Shown here piece by piece: positions 7,283-14,405 of a DNA stretch of 14,965 bases (the stretch's first letter is position 1; the number at the start of each line of letters is the position of its first letter). The translations under genes and the position numbers were made by a program. Source of the DNA: JAGTVG01 sp964389805 (GTDB lineage Bacteria; Bacteroidota; Bacteroidia; Cytophagales; Cyclobacteriaceae); NCBI GenBank assembly GCA_964389805.1, contig CAYMFU010000231.1, positions 1 through 14,965 on the forward strand, given 5' to 3'. A model generated the notes under the pieces. It did no database searches, was not told the DNA's origin, and saw nothing but the letters and a program-made list of their open reading frames with translations.

Positions 7283-8854
7283 ATGAAACACACATCTTAT
7301 ACTCTTTTTAGTATTGCACTGGCCATGATGCTGGTTATTTCCTGTAGCACCCCGACAAATACCGAGGGAGAATATATCACAATGTCGAAGGAAGATCTGA
7401 AAGATAAGATTATGGGGGCCTGGGCACTTCAAACGATTGGGGTAACCTTTGGCGGGCCGACCGAGTTCAGGTATAAAAAAATGATAATCCCTGACAGCAT
7501 CGAAATCGTCTGGAATGATACACTGATGTATCACTGGATGACCAGGATACCGGGTTTGTACGACGATATTTATATGGACCTGACCTTTGTGGATGTATTT
7601 GAAAAGGAAGGCCTTGATGCACCAGCCTCCTCTCATGGTAAAGCTTATGCCAATGCCGAATACTGGTTATGGCATGCTAACCAGCAAGGCAGGTATAACA
7701 TTTTGAATGGTATCGATCCTCCTGAATCAGGGCATTGGCTTAATAATCCTCATGCCGATGATATCGATTTTCAGATAGAAGCGGATTTTGCCGGTATTAT
7801 GGCGCCGGGCATGCCAAATGCGGCAAGTGAGATATGCGATCCTATAGGTCATATTATGAATTCCGGGAATGGGTATTATGGTGGTGTATATATGGCGGCC
7901 ATGTACAGTAATGCATATGTTATGAATAATATCAAAGAGGTGGTCGAGAAATCACTGGCTGTTATACCTATGGAAAGCTCTTATTACAAATGTATGCGCG
8001 ATGTGATCGATTGGAGCAAAGAGTATCCGATGGATTGGGTGAAAACCTGGCAATTGGTTGAAGAGAAATGGGGAGAGGATATTGGTTGCCCTGATGGTGT
8101 TCATGCAGACTTTAATATTGATGCTACCATCAATTCAGCCTATGTGATCATGGGATTGTTATATGGGAATGGTGACCTGGATAAAACGATGGATATTTCT
8201 ACCCGATGCGGTCAGGACTCAGATTGTAATCCGGCAAGTGCCGCAGGAATTCTGGGGGCCATGATCGGGTATAGAGCTATACCTGAAAAATGGGGGAAAG
8301 GGCTGGCAATGATTGAGGATCTGGATTTTAAGTATACAACTATTTCTTTAAATGATGCTTATGGTTTAAGTTTCAGGCATGCGCTGGAAGTGATTACGCG
8401 TTATGGGGGTGAAGTAAGTGAAGATGAGATAAAAATCAAGATCGCGGAGCCGATAGCTGTCCCTTTTGAAGAGAATTTCCCGGGTTATAAAGTTGCAAAG
8501 ATCACTAAGAATGATGACAGTTTTCTGACAACAGAAAAGAAGGAGCTGGAATTCGAATTTGAAGGGATTGGCGTTGTCTTAAGAGGCAGAGTTATAAACC
8601 GAAATTTTGAAAATGTGTACGCCCTTGAAGGTAAAGATCAAACAATAGACAACTACAAGATAGAGACCGAATTTTATATTGATGGGGAACTGGTGGTATC
8701 TAATAAGCAACCTTTGGCATTCCAGGAAAGGAATCATGAGCTGTTTTACAAATATGAATTGCCAGCAGGTAAGCATACATTAGTAATGAAAATTCTTAAT
8801 CCGCATCCGGATGTGGTCATGGAGGTAGGAGATTTAATCGCATATTCCAAATAA
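7283..8854 (+). CDS. ADP-ribosylglycohydrolase-fold lipoprotein
   Basis: A 523-residue exported protein. Residues 1-21 are a lipoprotein signal with lipobox VISC (Cys21). From about 35 to 375 it has the all-helical DraG/ADP-ribosylglycohydrolase fold (PF03747): an opening helix with MGAWALQTIGVTFGG (44-58), a metal-site motif YDDIYMD (93-99) in the place of the family's TDDT, and a second acid cluster QDSDCNPASAAGILGA (311-326) in the place of DTDT. The acidic metal ligands therefore seem kept. Residues about 385-523 form a beta-rich module (alternating strands, ELPAGKHTLVMKI near the end) that may bind carbohydrate. Export makes nuclear or cytosolic ADP-ribose removal unlikely; such secreted members may instead cleave an N- or O-glycosidic bond in a sugar conjugate, which is inference. 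It is followed after 16 bases by the ThuA-type lipoprotein, so the two are an operon. Confidence 0.85.
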   Translation: MKHTSYTLFSIALAMMLVISCSTPTNTEGEYITMSKEDLKDKIMGAWALQTIGVTFGGPTEFRYKKMIIPDSIEIVWNDTLMYHWMTRIPGLYDDIYMDLTFVDVFEKEGLDAPASSHGKAYANAEYWLWHANQQGRYNILNGIDPPESGHWLNNPHADDIDFQIEADFAGIMAPGMPNAASEICDPIGHIMNSGNGYYGGVYMAAMYSNAYVMNNIKEVVEKSLAVIPMESSYYKCMRDVIDWSKEYPMDWVKTWQLVEEKWGEDIGCPDGVHADFNIDATINSAYVIMGLLYGNGDLDKTMDISTRCGQDSDCNPASAAGILGAMIGYRAIPEKWGKGLAMIEDLDFKYTTISLNDAYGLSFRHALEVITRYGGEVSEDEIKIKIAEPIAVPFEENFPGYKVAKITKNDDSFLTTEKKELEFEFEGIGVVLRGRVINRNFENVYALEGKDQTIDNYKIETEFYIDGELVVSNKQPLAFQERNHELFYKYELPAGKHTLVMKILNPHPDVVMEVGDLIAYSK

Positions 8855-8870
8855 TATTATTCTGGAACCT

Positions 8871-10487
8871 ATGAAATACTATCCACTTTTGCCCTTATTT
8901 TTTCTTTTTTCTATAATTACGATTATTGCTTCATCATGTAATCAGAAAGCAGGTCCAGACGGTGAAATGGATACCCATATTATTATATTGGCAGGGGATA
9001 AAAGTCATCCTGCCACTCTACATGAATATATTAAGAATGCTAGGTTGATTCAGGTTATGCTTGATCAGGCGGAAAATATTGAAGGCCTGAAAACTACAAT
9101 ATGTTATCAGGGATGGCCGGAAGATCCATCCATTCTGAATGAAGCAGATCTTATTCTGACCATATCGGACGGTCGTGATGGGCCGGGAGGGGAGCAGGTG
9201 CCATTCATGCAAGGAGACAGAATGGAAATCATACAGAGCCAGATGGACAGGGGTTGTGGCATGATGACATTTCACTTTTCCACATTTGCACCTGATGAGT
9301 ATAGCGATGAGATACTCGAATGGGTAGGCGGGTATTTCGATTGGCAGAATGATCAGGGAGAGAGAGAATGGTATTCAGATATCACATTCCTTGATGTGCC
9401 TGTAGACCTGCCAAGTCCTGAGCATCCCGTATCGAATGGAGTAGAACCATTTCAGGTTGTTGAAGAGTATTATTATGATCTTAGGTTCAGGCCAGATGAT
9501 CCAAGGTTATCCCCTATAATTGCGGTTCCTGCATTAGAGGCTGAACACCCTGATGGGCAAATTGTAGGCTGGGCAATAGAAAGGTCTGATGGAGGACATG
9601 GTTTTGGAACCTCATTGGGCCATTTTTATGGAAACTGGAAAAATGAAGGATACCGGAAAATGTTGATGAATGCCATTGTATGGACAGCCGGACGGCAGGT
9701 TCCCGAAAATGGAGTTAGCACAGCATATTTTACGGACAAGCAGGTGACAAAACTGCTATTTAATAAAGAATATAAGGGGCTAATACTTACAGGCGATAAT
9801 TATCCGGGTCATAAATGGAAAGAGACCACTCCTTTGATACACAAAGCTCTGGAAATGAACGATATGATCCATGTAGATATATCTTATAATATTAACGATC
9901 TGTTTCAGTACGATCTGAGAGACTACGATTTTCTCGTATTCAACTATTGTAACTGGGAAGATCCTGATCCCATCTGGCAAGGGGCTAAAGAATCGTTAAT
10001 TGACTATGTGGAAAGTGGGGGCGGATTGATGTTCATTCATTTCGCCAATGGGGCCTTTCATTTCTCTTTACCTGATGCCGGGGAGTCAGATTGGCCATAT
10101 TATCGAAAATTGTGCCGCAGAGTGTGGAACCATGATGGTAATAGCACACATGATAAATATGGATCTTATGAAGTTAACATTGTGGATGCTGAACATCCCA
10201 TTACTGAAGGAATTCCTGACTTCCAGGTCAGTGACGAGTTATATTACAACCAGGAAGGTGAAGAAACCATTCATGTACTACTATCTGCATTATCAAAGGA
10301 TACAGGAAATGAGGAACCCCAGGCTTGGATCTATGAGCTGAACCATTCAAATGGAAGGAATTCACGTGTGTTTCAGACTACGCTGGCTCATGACACGGTA
10401 TCTCTGAAAGTGCCTGAATTCCAGAAAATCCTGTCCAATGCCGGATTATGGTTGTCGAAAGGAACAGAAAGATGGCGAGATTTATAA
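8871..10487 (+). CDS. Lipoprotein with two tandem ThuA-like domains
   Basis: A 538-residue protein with a lipoprotein signal (Cys23 after IIASS). Two ThuA-like, glutamine-amidotransferase-fold domains (PF06283) follow. Domain one covers about 35-275: strand IIILAGDKSH, GCGMMTFHFST (128-138), EHPVSNGVEPFQVVEEYYY (184-202), TSLGH (247-251). Domain two covers about 302-531: GLILTGDNYPGH, GGGLMFIHFANGAF (383-396), EHPITEGIPDFQVSDELYY (441-459), TTLAHD (503-508). The matching motifs show an internal duplication. Both copies keep a His after the apolar strand (H135, H389) and a His late in the domain. The family was named from a trehalose-utilisation locus and is often found with sugar dehydrogenases and oxidoreductases; its reaction is not well defined. 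It is the second gene of an operon with the ADP-ribosylglycohydrolase-fold lipoprotein, 16 bases upstream, suggesting one shared extracytoplasmic pathway. Confidence 0.85.
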   Translation: MKYYPLLPLFFLFSIITIIASSCNQKAGPDGEMDTHIIILAGDKSHPATLHEYIKNARLIQVMLDQAENIEGLKTTICYQGWPEDPSILNEADLILTISDGRDGPGGEQVPFMQGDRMEIIQSQMDRGCGMMTFHFSTFAPDEYSDEILEWVGGYFDWQNDQGEREWYSDITFLDVPVDLPSPEHPVSNGVEPFQVVEEYYYDLRFRPDDPRLSPIIAVPALEAEHPDGQIVGWAIERSDGGHGFGTSLGHFYGNWKNEGYRKMLMNAIVWTAGRQVPENGVSTAYFTDKQVTKLLFNKEYKGLILTGDNYPGHKWKETTPLIHKALEMNDMIHVDISYNINDLFQYDLRDYDFLVFNYCNWEDPDPIWQGAKESLIDYVESGGGLMFIHFANGAFHFSLPDAGESDWPYYRKLCRRVWNHDGNSTHDKYGSYEVNIVDAEHPITEGIPDFQVSDELYYNQEGEETIHVLLSALSKDTGNEEPQAWIYELNHSNGRNSRVFQTTLAHDTVSLKVPEFQKILSNAGLWLSKGTERWRDL

Positions 10488-10554
10488 TAAATTTCCGGAA
10501 GGATATGTTGTAGCTTTCGAAACCAGATGACGTTAATATTTACAGGCAAATACA

Positions 10555-10589
10555 ACAGGCTGTAATCCCTCCCCGGTGGGATAGCCTGT
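10555..10589. terminator. Hairpin between convergent genes, likely bidirectional terminator
   Basis: ACAGGCT (10555-10561) pairs with AGCCTGT (10583-10589); after a 3-base bulge, ATCCC (10565-10569) pairs with GGGAT (10578-10582) around an 8-base loop. It lies in the 122-base gap between two convergent genes. Tails are T-rich on both strands (AGCCAGTTTGTGTTTTG on plus, TGTATTTG on minus), so it may end transcription from either side. Confidence 0.55.
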
Positions 10590-10609
10590 AGCCAGTTTGT
10601 GTTTTGATA

Positions 10610-11029
10610 TCAACAATTTGAGAAAATGTGTTTGGGATCTGTAAAGCATTTAAATTCTATTCCATTGCCACTGGGATCCTTTAAAAACATGATGGCTTGT
10701 TCGCAAACCTGTTTTTCATGCTTAAGCTTTGGTTCAATAATGAATTTAACCTTTGCTTTTTTTAATTTCCTGGCCATGTCATCCCAGTCACTCTTCTTCA
10801 GTATGACCCCAAAATGATTTAAGGGGACATCTTTACCTTCTACCGTGATGGTTTTCGGTTCATCTTCCATTTGAGGATTTTCATGGATGGAAAGCTGATG
10901 ACCGAAAAAGTTAATATTAAGCCAGTGATCAGTGGCCTTGGTTATCGTACAGCCCAGGACATCCACATAAAACTTTTTAGTTTCCTCAATATTTTTTACT
11001 GAAAACGCAAGGTGAAAAGGTATTGACAT
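10610..11029 (-). CDS. VOC superfamily (glyoxalase/dioxygenase-like) protein
   Basis: A 139-residue protein from the ATG at 11029 (MSIPFHLAFSV), which starts right on the first conserved strand; an in-frame ATG at 11062 would add 11 residues not expected in the family. The two beta-alpha-beta-beta-beta units are visible: HLAFSVKNIEETKKFYVDVLG (6-26) and NHFGVILKKSDWDDMARKL (71-89), ending in the typical FLKDPSGNGIEFK (115-127). His6, His72 and Glu125 fit the 2-His-1-Glu metal site of VOC enzymes, so it is probably catalytically active rather than a binding protein. VOC members include glyoxalases, extradiol dioxygenases and fosfomycin or bleomycin resistance proteins; sequence alone does not choose among them. 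It lies downstream of the kinase/phospholyase fusion on the same strand, 182 bases away (215 from the chosen start), perhaps with its own transcription start. Confidence 0.88.
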   Translation of the reverse strand: MSIPFHLAFSVKNIEETKKFYVDVLGCTITKATDHWLNINFFGHQLSIHENPQMEDEPKTITVEGKDVPLNHFGVILKKSDWDDMARKLKKAKVKFIIEPKLKHEKQVCEQAIMFLKDPSGNGIEFKCFTDPKHIFSNC

Positions 11030-11126
11030 ATTCTCAAAATATCTCTTGATAAATCCTGGCATGAAATTAATAAAATTTAATTAAATGTCGACGTGAATGG
11101 GCAATTTTGATTCCATTTTTAATAAC

Positions 11127-11230
11127 AACCTGGCTTTCAATCTTCATTGTATCCCCATACCCGTATTTATAAAGAAATCATAGTTCGAAAAATAAGGATA
11201 CCAGAGCGGTTTCTCCTTTTCAGCCAGGTT
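11127..11230 (-). other. Nested inverted repeats, possible folded RNA in an intergenic gap
   Basis: On the minus strand AACCTGGCT (11230-11222) can pair perfectly with AGCCAGGTT (11135-11127). Inside it GTATCCTTAT (11201-11192) can pair with ATGGGGATAC (11158-11149) using eight Watson-Crick and two G-U pairs. The gap from 11063 to 11244 holds no convincing gene. The element lies after the fusion gene and before the VOC gene, so it could be part of the VOC leader, an intercistronic structure or a small RNA. Chance pairing is not excluded. Confidence 0.3.
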
Positions 11231-11244
11231 TGTCGCAAACGAAT

Positions 11245-13566
11245 TTAGATGGAATCTATCGCTTTTTTAAATTCCTCCAGTAGTTGTCCCGCATTCTCCA
11301 GGTTAAAACATAGTGGAGGTTTGATCTTTATAACATTATTGTATGGCCCATCGGTACTTAGCAATATGCCCCTTTCTTTCATACTATTAATGATCTTTTT
11401 TGCATCTACCGTGGCTGGTGATATGGAATTTGATCTTTTGGCCAATTCAATCCCTAAAAATAACCCGGTCCCACGCACATCATGGATGATATCATAATTT
11501 TTCTGGAGGCTTTTAAAGCCTTCTATTAAGAAATTACCAACTTGTAAAGCATTTTCCTGCAAATTTTCAGCTTCAATAACTTCCAGCACGGACATCCCAA
11601 TTTTACACGAAACCGGGTTGCCTCCATAAGAACTGAAAAATTCCATGCCATTTTCAAAGGCTTCTGCGATATCATTTGTAGTAACCACCGCTGCTATGGG
11701 ATGACCATTACCCATTGGCTTGCCCAGAACAACAATATCCGGGACAACATCATGTAATTCATAAGCCCAGAAATTCGAACCTACACGACCAAAACCAGTC
11801 TGAACCTCGTCTGCTATGCATACCCCACCAGCTCTTCTTACCTTCTTGTAGATATATTTCAGATATTCTTCGTCAAGTATGATCTGGCCACCACAACCAA
11901 CAATCGGTTCATAAATAAATGCTGCCACTGGATTATCAAGATAATCATCAATACATTTATAAAGATCTGCAGGGGAGAGGGAATTCTCATTTGATAAACC
12001 TGGCAGTGGTGCGATATGAATATATGCTTCCTTTCCGCGGCCACCTTTTCCTTTAAATTTATACGGGCTGATCTCAATACCTGAAACCGTATTTCCATGG
12101 TATCCATAATCCATGACGATTAATTCATGCCTATCGTTGTATGTACGGGCCAAACGAATAGCGAGGTCACTGGCAGCACTTCCCGAATTGACAAAAAACA
12201 CTTTGTTGTGGCCAGGGGGAAACTTTTCCAGCAGTTTCGCTGCATATTCATTTAAAGCATTGTATAAATACCTGGTATTTGTATTTAACCTTGCCATTTG
12301 ACGTTGCCCGGCTTCAACCACCTGGGGATGATTATGTCCAACATGCATGATGTTGTTCACGCAATCGAGGTACGTTTTACCTGACCGATCGAACATATAT
12401 TGAAAGGCTGCCCTTTCCAGATGAATGGGCTCATTATAGCTAAGCGATAATCCCTTGCTGAAGAACTCCTGCCGCTCTCTAAAAGTCTCTTCTAGTGTAA
12501 GATCTTCTATGAGGGACATGCCGCATGCCTCCCCAAATACATTTGCAGCATGATCCGGGCTGATAGCAATCCATTGTTCTATCAAACTCCAGAATGAATC
12601 TTCCTGAACAGACGCATAGTCATTTTCCGGATTCTCTGCCCTGGATTTGGCTGACTGACATACACTGGTACATAACCTGGCTGCAATTAAAAAGTAAAGA
12701 ATGTCAATTTCTTTCCTTTCAAGGGGATATACCTCATGATAACCTTTTATTAAATAGGTAATGCTATCAAGGGGGTCTTCCTTGTCGAGGGCCATATACG
12801 CAGCAGCGATTGCCAGCTCATTTACTGTAGGTGAATAAACAACATCACCAAAATCAATCAAGCCTGTTATCTCATTCTTTGCAGTAAGCACATTCCAATC
12901 GTTGGCATCGCTATGTATCGTGCTTTTGCGTAATTCATGGATATTTGGCAGGACGTTTTCATTAAACTGAAGCAGGAAATATTCAACATATTTCCTTTGA
13001 ATTGGCCTCCTGATATACTTTAAATAAGGTCTGTATTCGGGAAAGTGCTGAAGATCCCATTTATAATGCCTGGCCTGAATTACGGGATGGTTGAAATTAC
13101 TGAGTTGAAGATTTACCTCTGCAAGAAACCGTCCAAATTTATAGATCAATTCTGCACTTTTTTCTACATCTGTCAGGAAATTGCCGGGTATGTACTCCAG
13201 TAAATGGGCAAGATATTGCCCCCCCTTGTCATCGGTAAATAGATAGATGTTTTTTCCATCCTTTCCATATACATATTGTGGGAAAGCAAATTTCCTTAAA
13301 GCCTCCAATTGTTGATAGACCAAGTCCTGGACTTCCAGAAAAGGTCTTTCAGTAAGATCCGAGTTAAGTTTCAGAATATACTTCGGTTTATCTTCAACCT
13401 TTACAAGGTAATTCAGATTCTCATAACCATCCAGTTGCTTAATGTCTGCCCTAATGGCATATTTTTGAAAGAGAAAATTTTGGATCAGAGATTCCACACG
13501 ATAATAAACCAAGTGAGTGTTATAGAACAGCAAAGGTAGCTCATATTTCTTTTTCAGTCCAGGCAA
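11245..13566 (-). CDS. Fused amino-alcohol kinase (APH fold) and PLP phospholyase (class III aminotransferase fold)
   Basis: A 773-residue two-domain enzyme. Residues about 25-335 are an aminoglycoside-phosphotransferase-type kinase with HSDANDWN (218-225, HxDxxxxN catalytic loop) and IDFGD (237-241, metal-binding Asp); the following DVVYSPTVNELAIA resembles human hydroxylysine kinase. Residues about 360-773 are a class III PLP enzyme: SGSAASDLAIRLA (461-473, phosphate cup), YGYHGNT (487-493), IADEVQTGFGRVG (584-596) with Asp586, and KPMGNGHP (616-623) whose Lys616 should bind PLP. ISPYKF (499-504) and DGPYNNVIKIKPP near the C-terminus match ethanolamine-phosphate and 5-phosphohydroxylysine phospholyases better than ordinary transaminases. 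Predicted role: phosphorylate an amino alcohol, then eliminate phosphate and ammonia to leave an aldehyde, in the cytoplasm. The start overlaps the membrane-protein gene by 26 bases, suggesting coupling; a GTG at codon 24 is an alternative start. Larger relatives carry an M23 peptidase domain between the two parts; it is absent here. Confidence 0.9.
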   Translation of the reverse strand: MPGLKKKYELPLLFYNTHLVYYRVESLIQNFLFQKYAIRADIKQLDGYENLNYLVKVEDKPKYILKLNSDLTERPFLEVQDLVYQQLEALRKFAFPQYVYGKDGKNIYLFTDDKGGQYLAHLLEYIPGNFLTDVEKSAELIYKFGRFLAEVNLQLSNFNHPVIQARHYKWDLQHFPEYRPYLKYIRRPIQRKYVEYFLLQFNENVLPNIHELRKSTIHSDANDWNVLTAKNEITGLIDFGDVVYSPTVNELAIAAAYMALDKEDPLDSITYLIKGYHEVYPLERKEIDILYFLIAARLCTSVCQSAKSRAENPENDYASVQEDSFWSLIEQWIAISPDHAANVFGEACGMSLIEDLTLEETFRERQEFFSKGLSLSYNEPIHLERAAFQYMFDRSGKTYLDCVNNIMHVGHNHPQVVEAGQRQMARLNTNTRYLYNALNEYAAKLLEKFPPGHNKVFFVNSGSAASDLAIRLARTYNDRHELIVMDYGYHGNTVSGIEISPYKFKGKGGRGKEAYIHIAPLPGLSNENSLSPADLYKCIDDYLDNPVAAFIYEPIVGCGGQIILDEEYLKYIYKKVRRAGGVCIADEVQTGFGRVGSNFWAYELHDVVPDIVVLGKPMGNGHPIAAVVTTNDIAEAFENGMEFFSSYGGNPVSCKIGMSVLEVIEAENLQENALQVGNFLIEGFKSLQKNYDIIHDVRGTGLFLGIELAKRSNSISPATVDAKKIINSMKERGILLSTDGPYNNVIKIKPPLCFNLENAGQLLEEFKKAIDSI

Positions 13567-13969
13567 GGATGGATGTAGGGAGAATATGAGCCAGATATAA
13601 CAAAGTGGCAGCTATCACTACATCAAAAGGCCCCAATCCTAGAATGGCGAAAAGATATACCACAACAATAACTGCAATGGTAAATATTGAATAAGATATT
13701 CTAATTGAATTCATTACCACCTGAATTTCGCGTTCATCAAGATGATCAGATTTTTTATGGGCCAGGTGCCAGATACGTGTTTTTCCATATACATAGGCAA
13801 AACTAAGGACAAGGGCCATCAGAGAGATGCCCATCAAGCTGAAACCTAACCAGGCCGGCAGGCCAGTTTTACTTTTAATAAACTCAAATGCCATAACGGC
13901 CAATATCAGGGATATATAATTTATTATTACCCCGATTCTTCGTTGACTAAGTGATATGTTGTTTTCCAT
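13541..13969 (-). CDS. Four-helix membrane protein with DERE motif, partner of the XRE regulator
   Basis: A 142-residue membrane protein with predicted helices at about residues 12-30, 40-60, 92-112 and 114-134. Between helices two and three lies a charged cytoplasmic loop with HKKSDHLDEREIQVV (DERE at 78-81). Small four-helix proteins with a DER-type loop are commonly encoded right beside a short XRE-type regulator (DUF2178-like and similar families), as here: the regulator ends 8 bases upstream. I do not assign it to one named family with certainty. Its function is unknown; membrane sensing or anti-regulator activity is a guess from the pairing. The last 26 bases overlap the start of the kinase/phospholyase gene, so translation of the two may be coupled. 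Confidence 0.8.
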   Translation of the reverse strand: MENNISLSQRRIGVIINYISLILAVMAFEFIKSKTGLPAWLGFSLMGISLMALVLSFAYVYGKTRIWHLAHKKSDHLDEREIQVVMNSIRISYSIFTIAVIVVVYLFAILGLGPFDVVIAATLLYLAHILPTSILAWTEKEI

Positions 13970-13977
13970 GTCCAGTG

Positions 13978-14226
13978 TTAATTTATCTTTTCAAAAAGTT
14001 CCTGACTCAGAGGTTTCATCGGGGAAGTAGAAAATATGAATTCCAGTGGGAGATTGAAATATTCGCTGATCTTAAAGGCCAGGTCGAGACTGGGATTGTA
14101 TTCTTCTCTTTCAAGGTAGCCTACAGTTTGAAAGTTGACCCCTATTTCACCAGCAAGATCTTTCCTTGAAATATTTCTTTCCTTTCTTAATAGAGAAATT
14201 CTATTGTATAATTTTCTAGACTTCAT
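13978..14226 (-). CDS. XRE family helix-turn-helix transcriptional regulator
   Basis: An 82-residue single-domain regulator from the ATG at 14226 (MKSRKLYNRISLLRKERN). A longer frame to 14262 would add a Tyr/Ile-rich tail translated from the palindromic upstream DNA and is unlikely. The HTH covers about residues 7-62: RISLLRKERNISRKDLAGEI (first two helices), GVNFQTVGYLEREEYNPSL (turn, recognition helix and following loop), LAFKISEYFNLPLEFIF (closing helices), as in YozG/Cro-like small regulators. It probably binds as a dimer to the palindromes directly upstream and regulates itself and the membrane protein 8 bases downstream, possibly also the fusion gene. No ligand domain is present, so the signal, if any, would come from a partner such as the membrane protein. 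Confidence 0.92.
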   Translation of the reverse strand: MKSRKLYNRISLLRKERNISRKDLAGEIGVNFQTVGYLEREEYNPSLDLAFKISEYFNLPLEFIFSTSPMKPLSQELFEKIN

Positions 14227-14235
14227 GATGTAAAT

Positions 14236-14263
14236 AACATAATATATGTTGTAAATATACAAC
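14236..14263. promoter_or_regulatory. Two overlapping palindromes upstream of the XRE regulator, candidate operator
   Basis: AACATAATATATGTT (14236-14250) has 6-base arms around 3 bases, and GTTGTAAATATACAAC (14248-14263) has 6-base arms around 4 bases. They share GTT at 14248-14250 and begin 10 bases upstream of the regulator ATG. On the minus strand the second one contains TATATTTAC, resembling a Bacteroidota -7 element, so binding could block transcription. This is the usual place for an autoregulatory operator. Confidence 0.45.
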
Positions 14264-14366
14264 GAAAAATATAAAATTATGTTTCATCAAAAGGATAGAA
14301 TCTTACTGGATTCGACCCAGGATTTGATTTGAGCCCATAGAATAGATCATTTTGATATCAGTAAAC

Positions 14367-14381
14367 GGAAGAAATTCTTCC
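14367..14381 (-). terminator. Weak hairpin after the ATP-NAD kinase-like gene
   Basis: GGAAGAAATTCTTCC forms a GGAAG/CTTCC stem with a 5-base loop, 24 bases past the stop on the minus strand, followed by GTTTACTG. The stem is short and the tail only partly T-rich, so termination here is a weak call. Confidence 0.25.
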
Positions 14382-14405
14382 ATACGGAATCTGAGCAAAA
14401 ACCTG

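Noticed and set aside
7274..7636. Open frame of 120 codons on the minus strand
   Set aside because: It is antisense to the signal peptide and first domain of the DraG-fold lipoprotein and has no coherent features.
10048..10341. Open frame of 97 codons inside the double-ThuA gene, another frame
   Set aside because: It lies wholly within the second ThuA domain, whose motifs are intact in the main frame.
13978..14262. Longer form of the XRE regulator starting at 14262
   Set aside because: The added 12 residues (MYIYNIYYVIYI) are read from the palindromic upstream DNA and precede the normal family start at MKSRK.
14306..14330. Bases resembling a tRNA T-arm (GGATTCGACCCAG)
   Set aside because: No acceptor stem, anticodon arm or D-arm can be placed around it on either strand.
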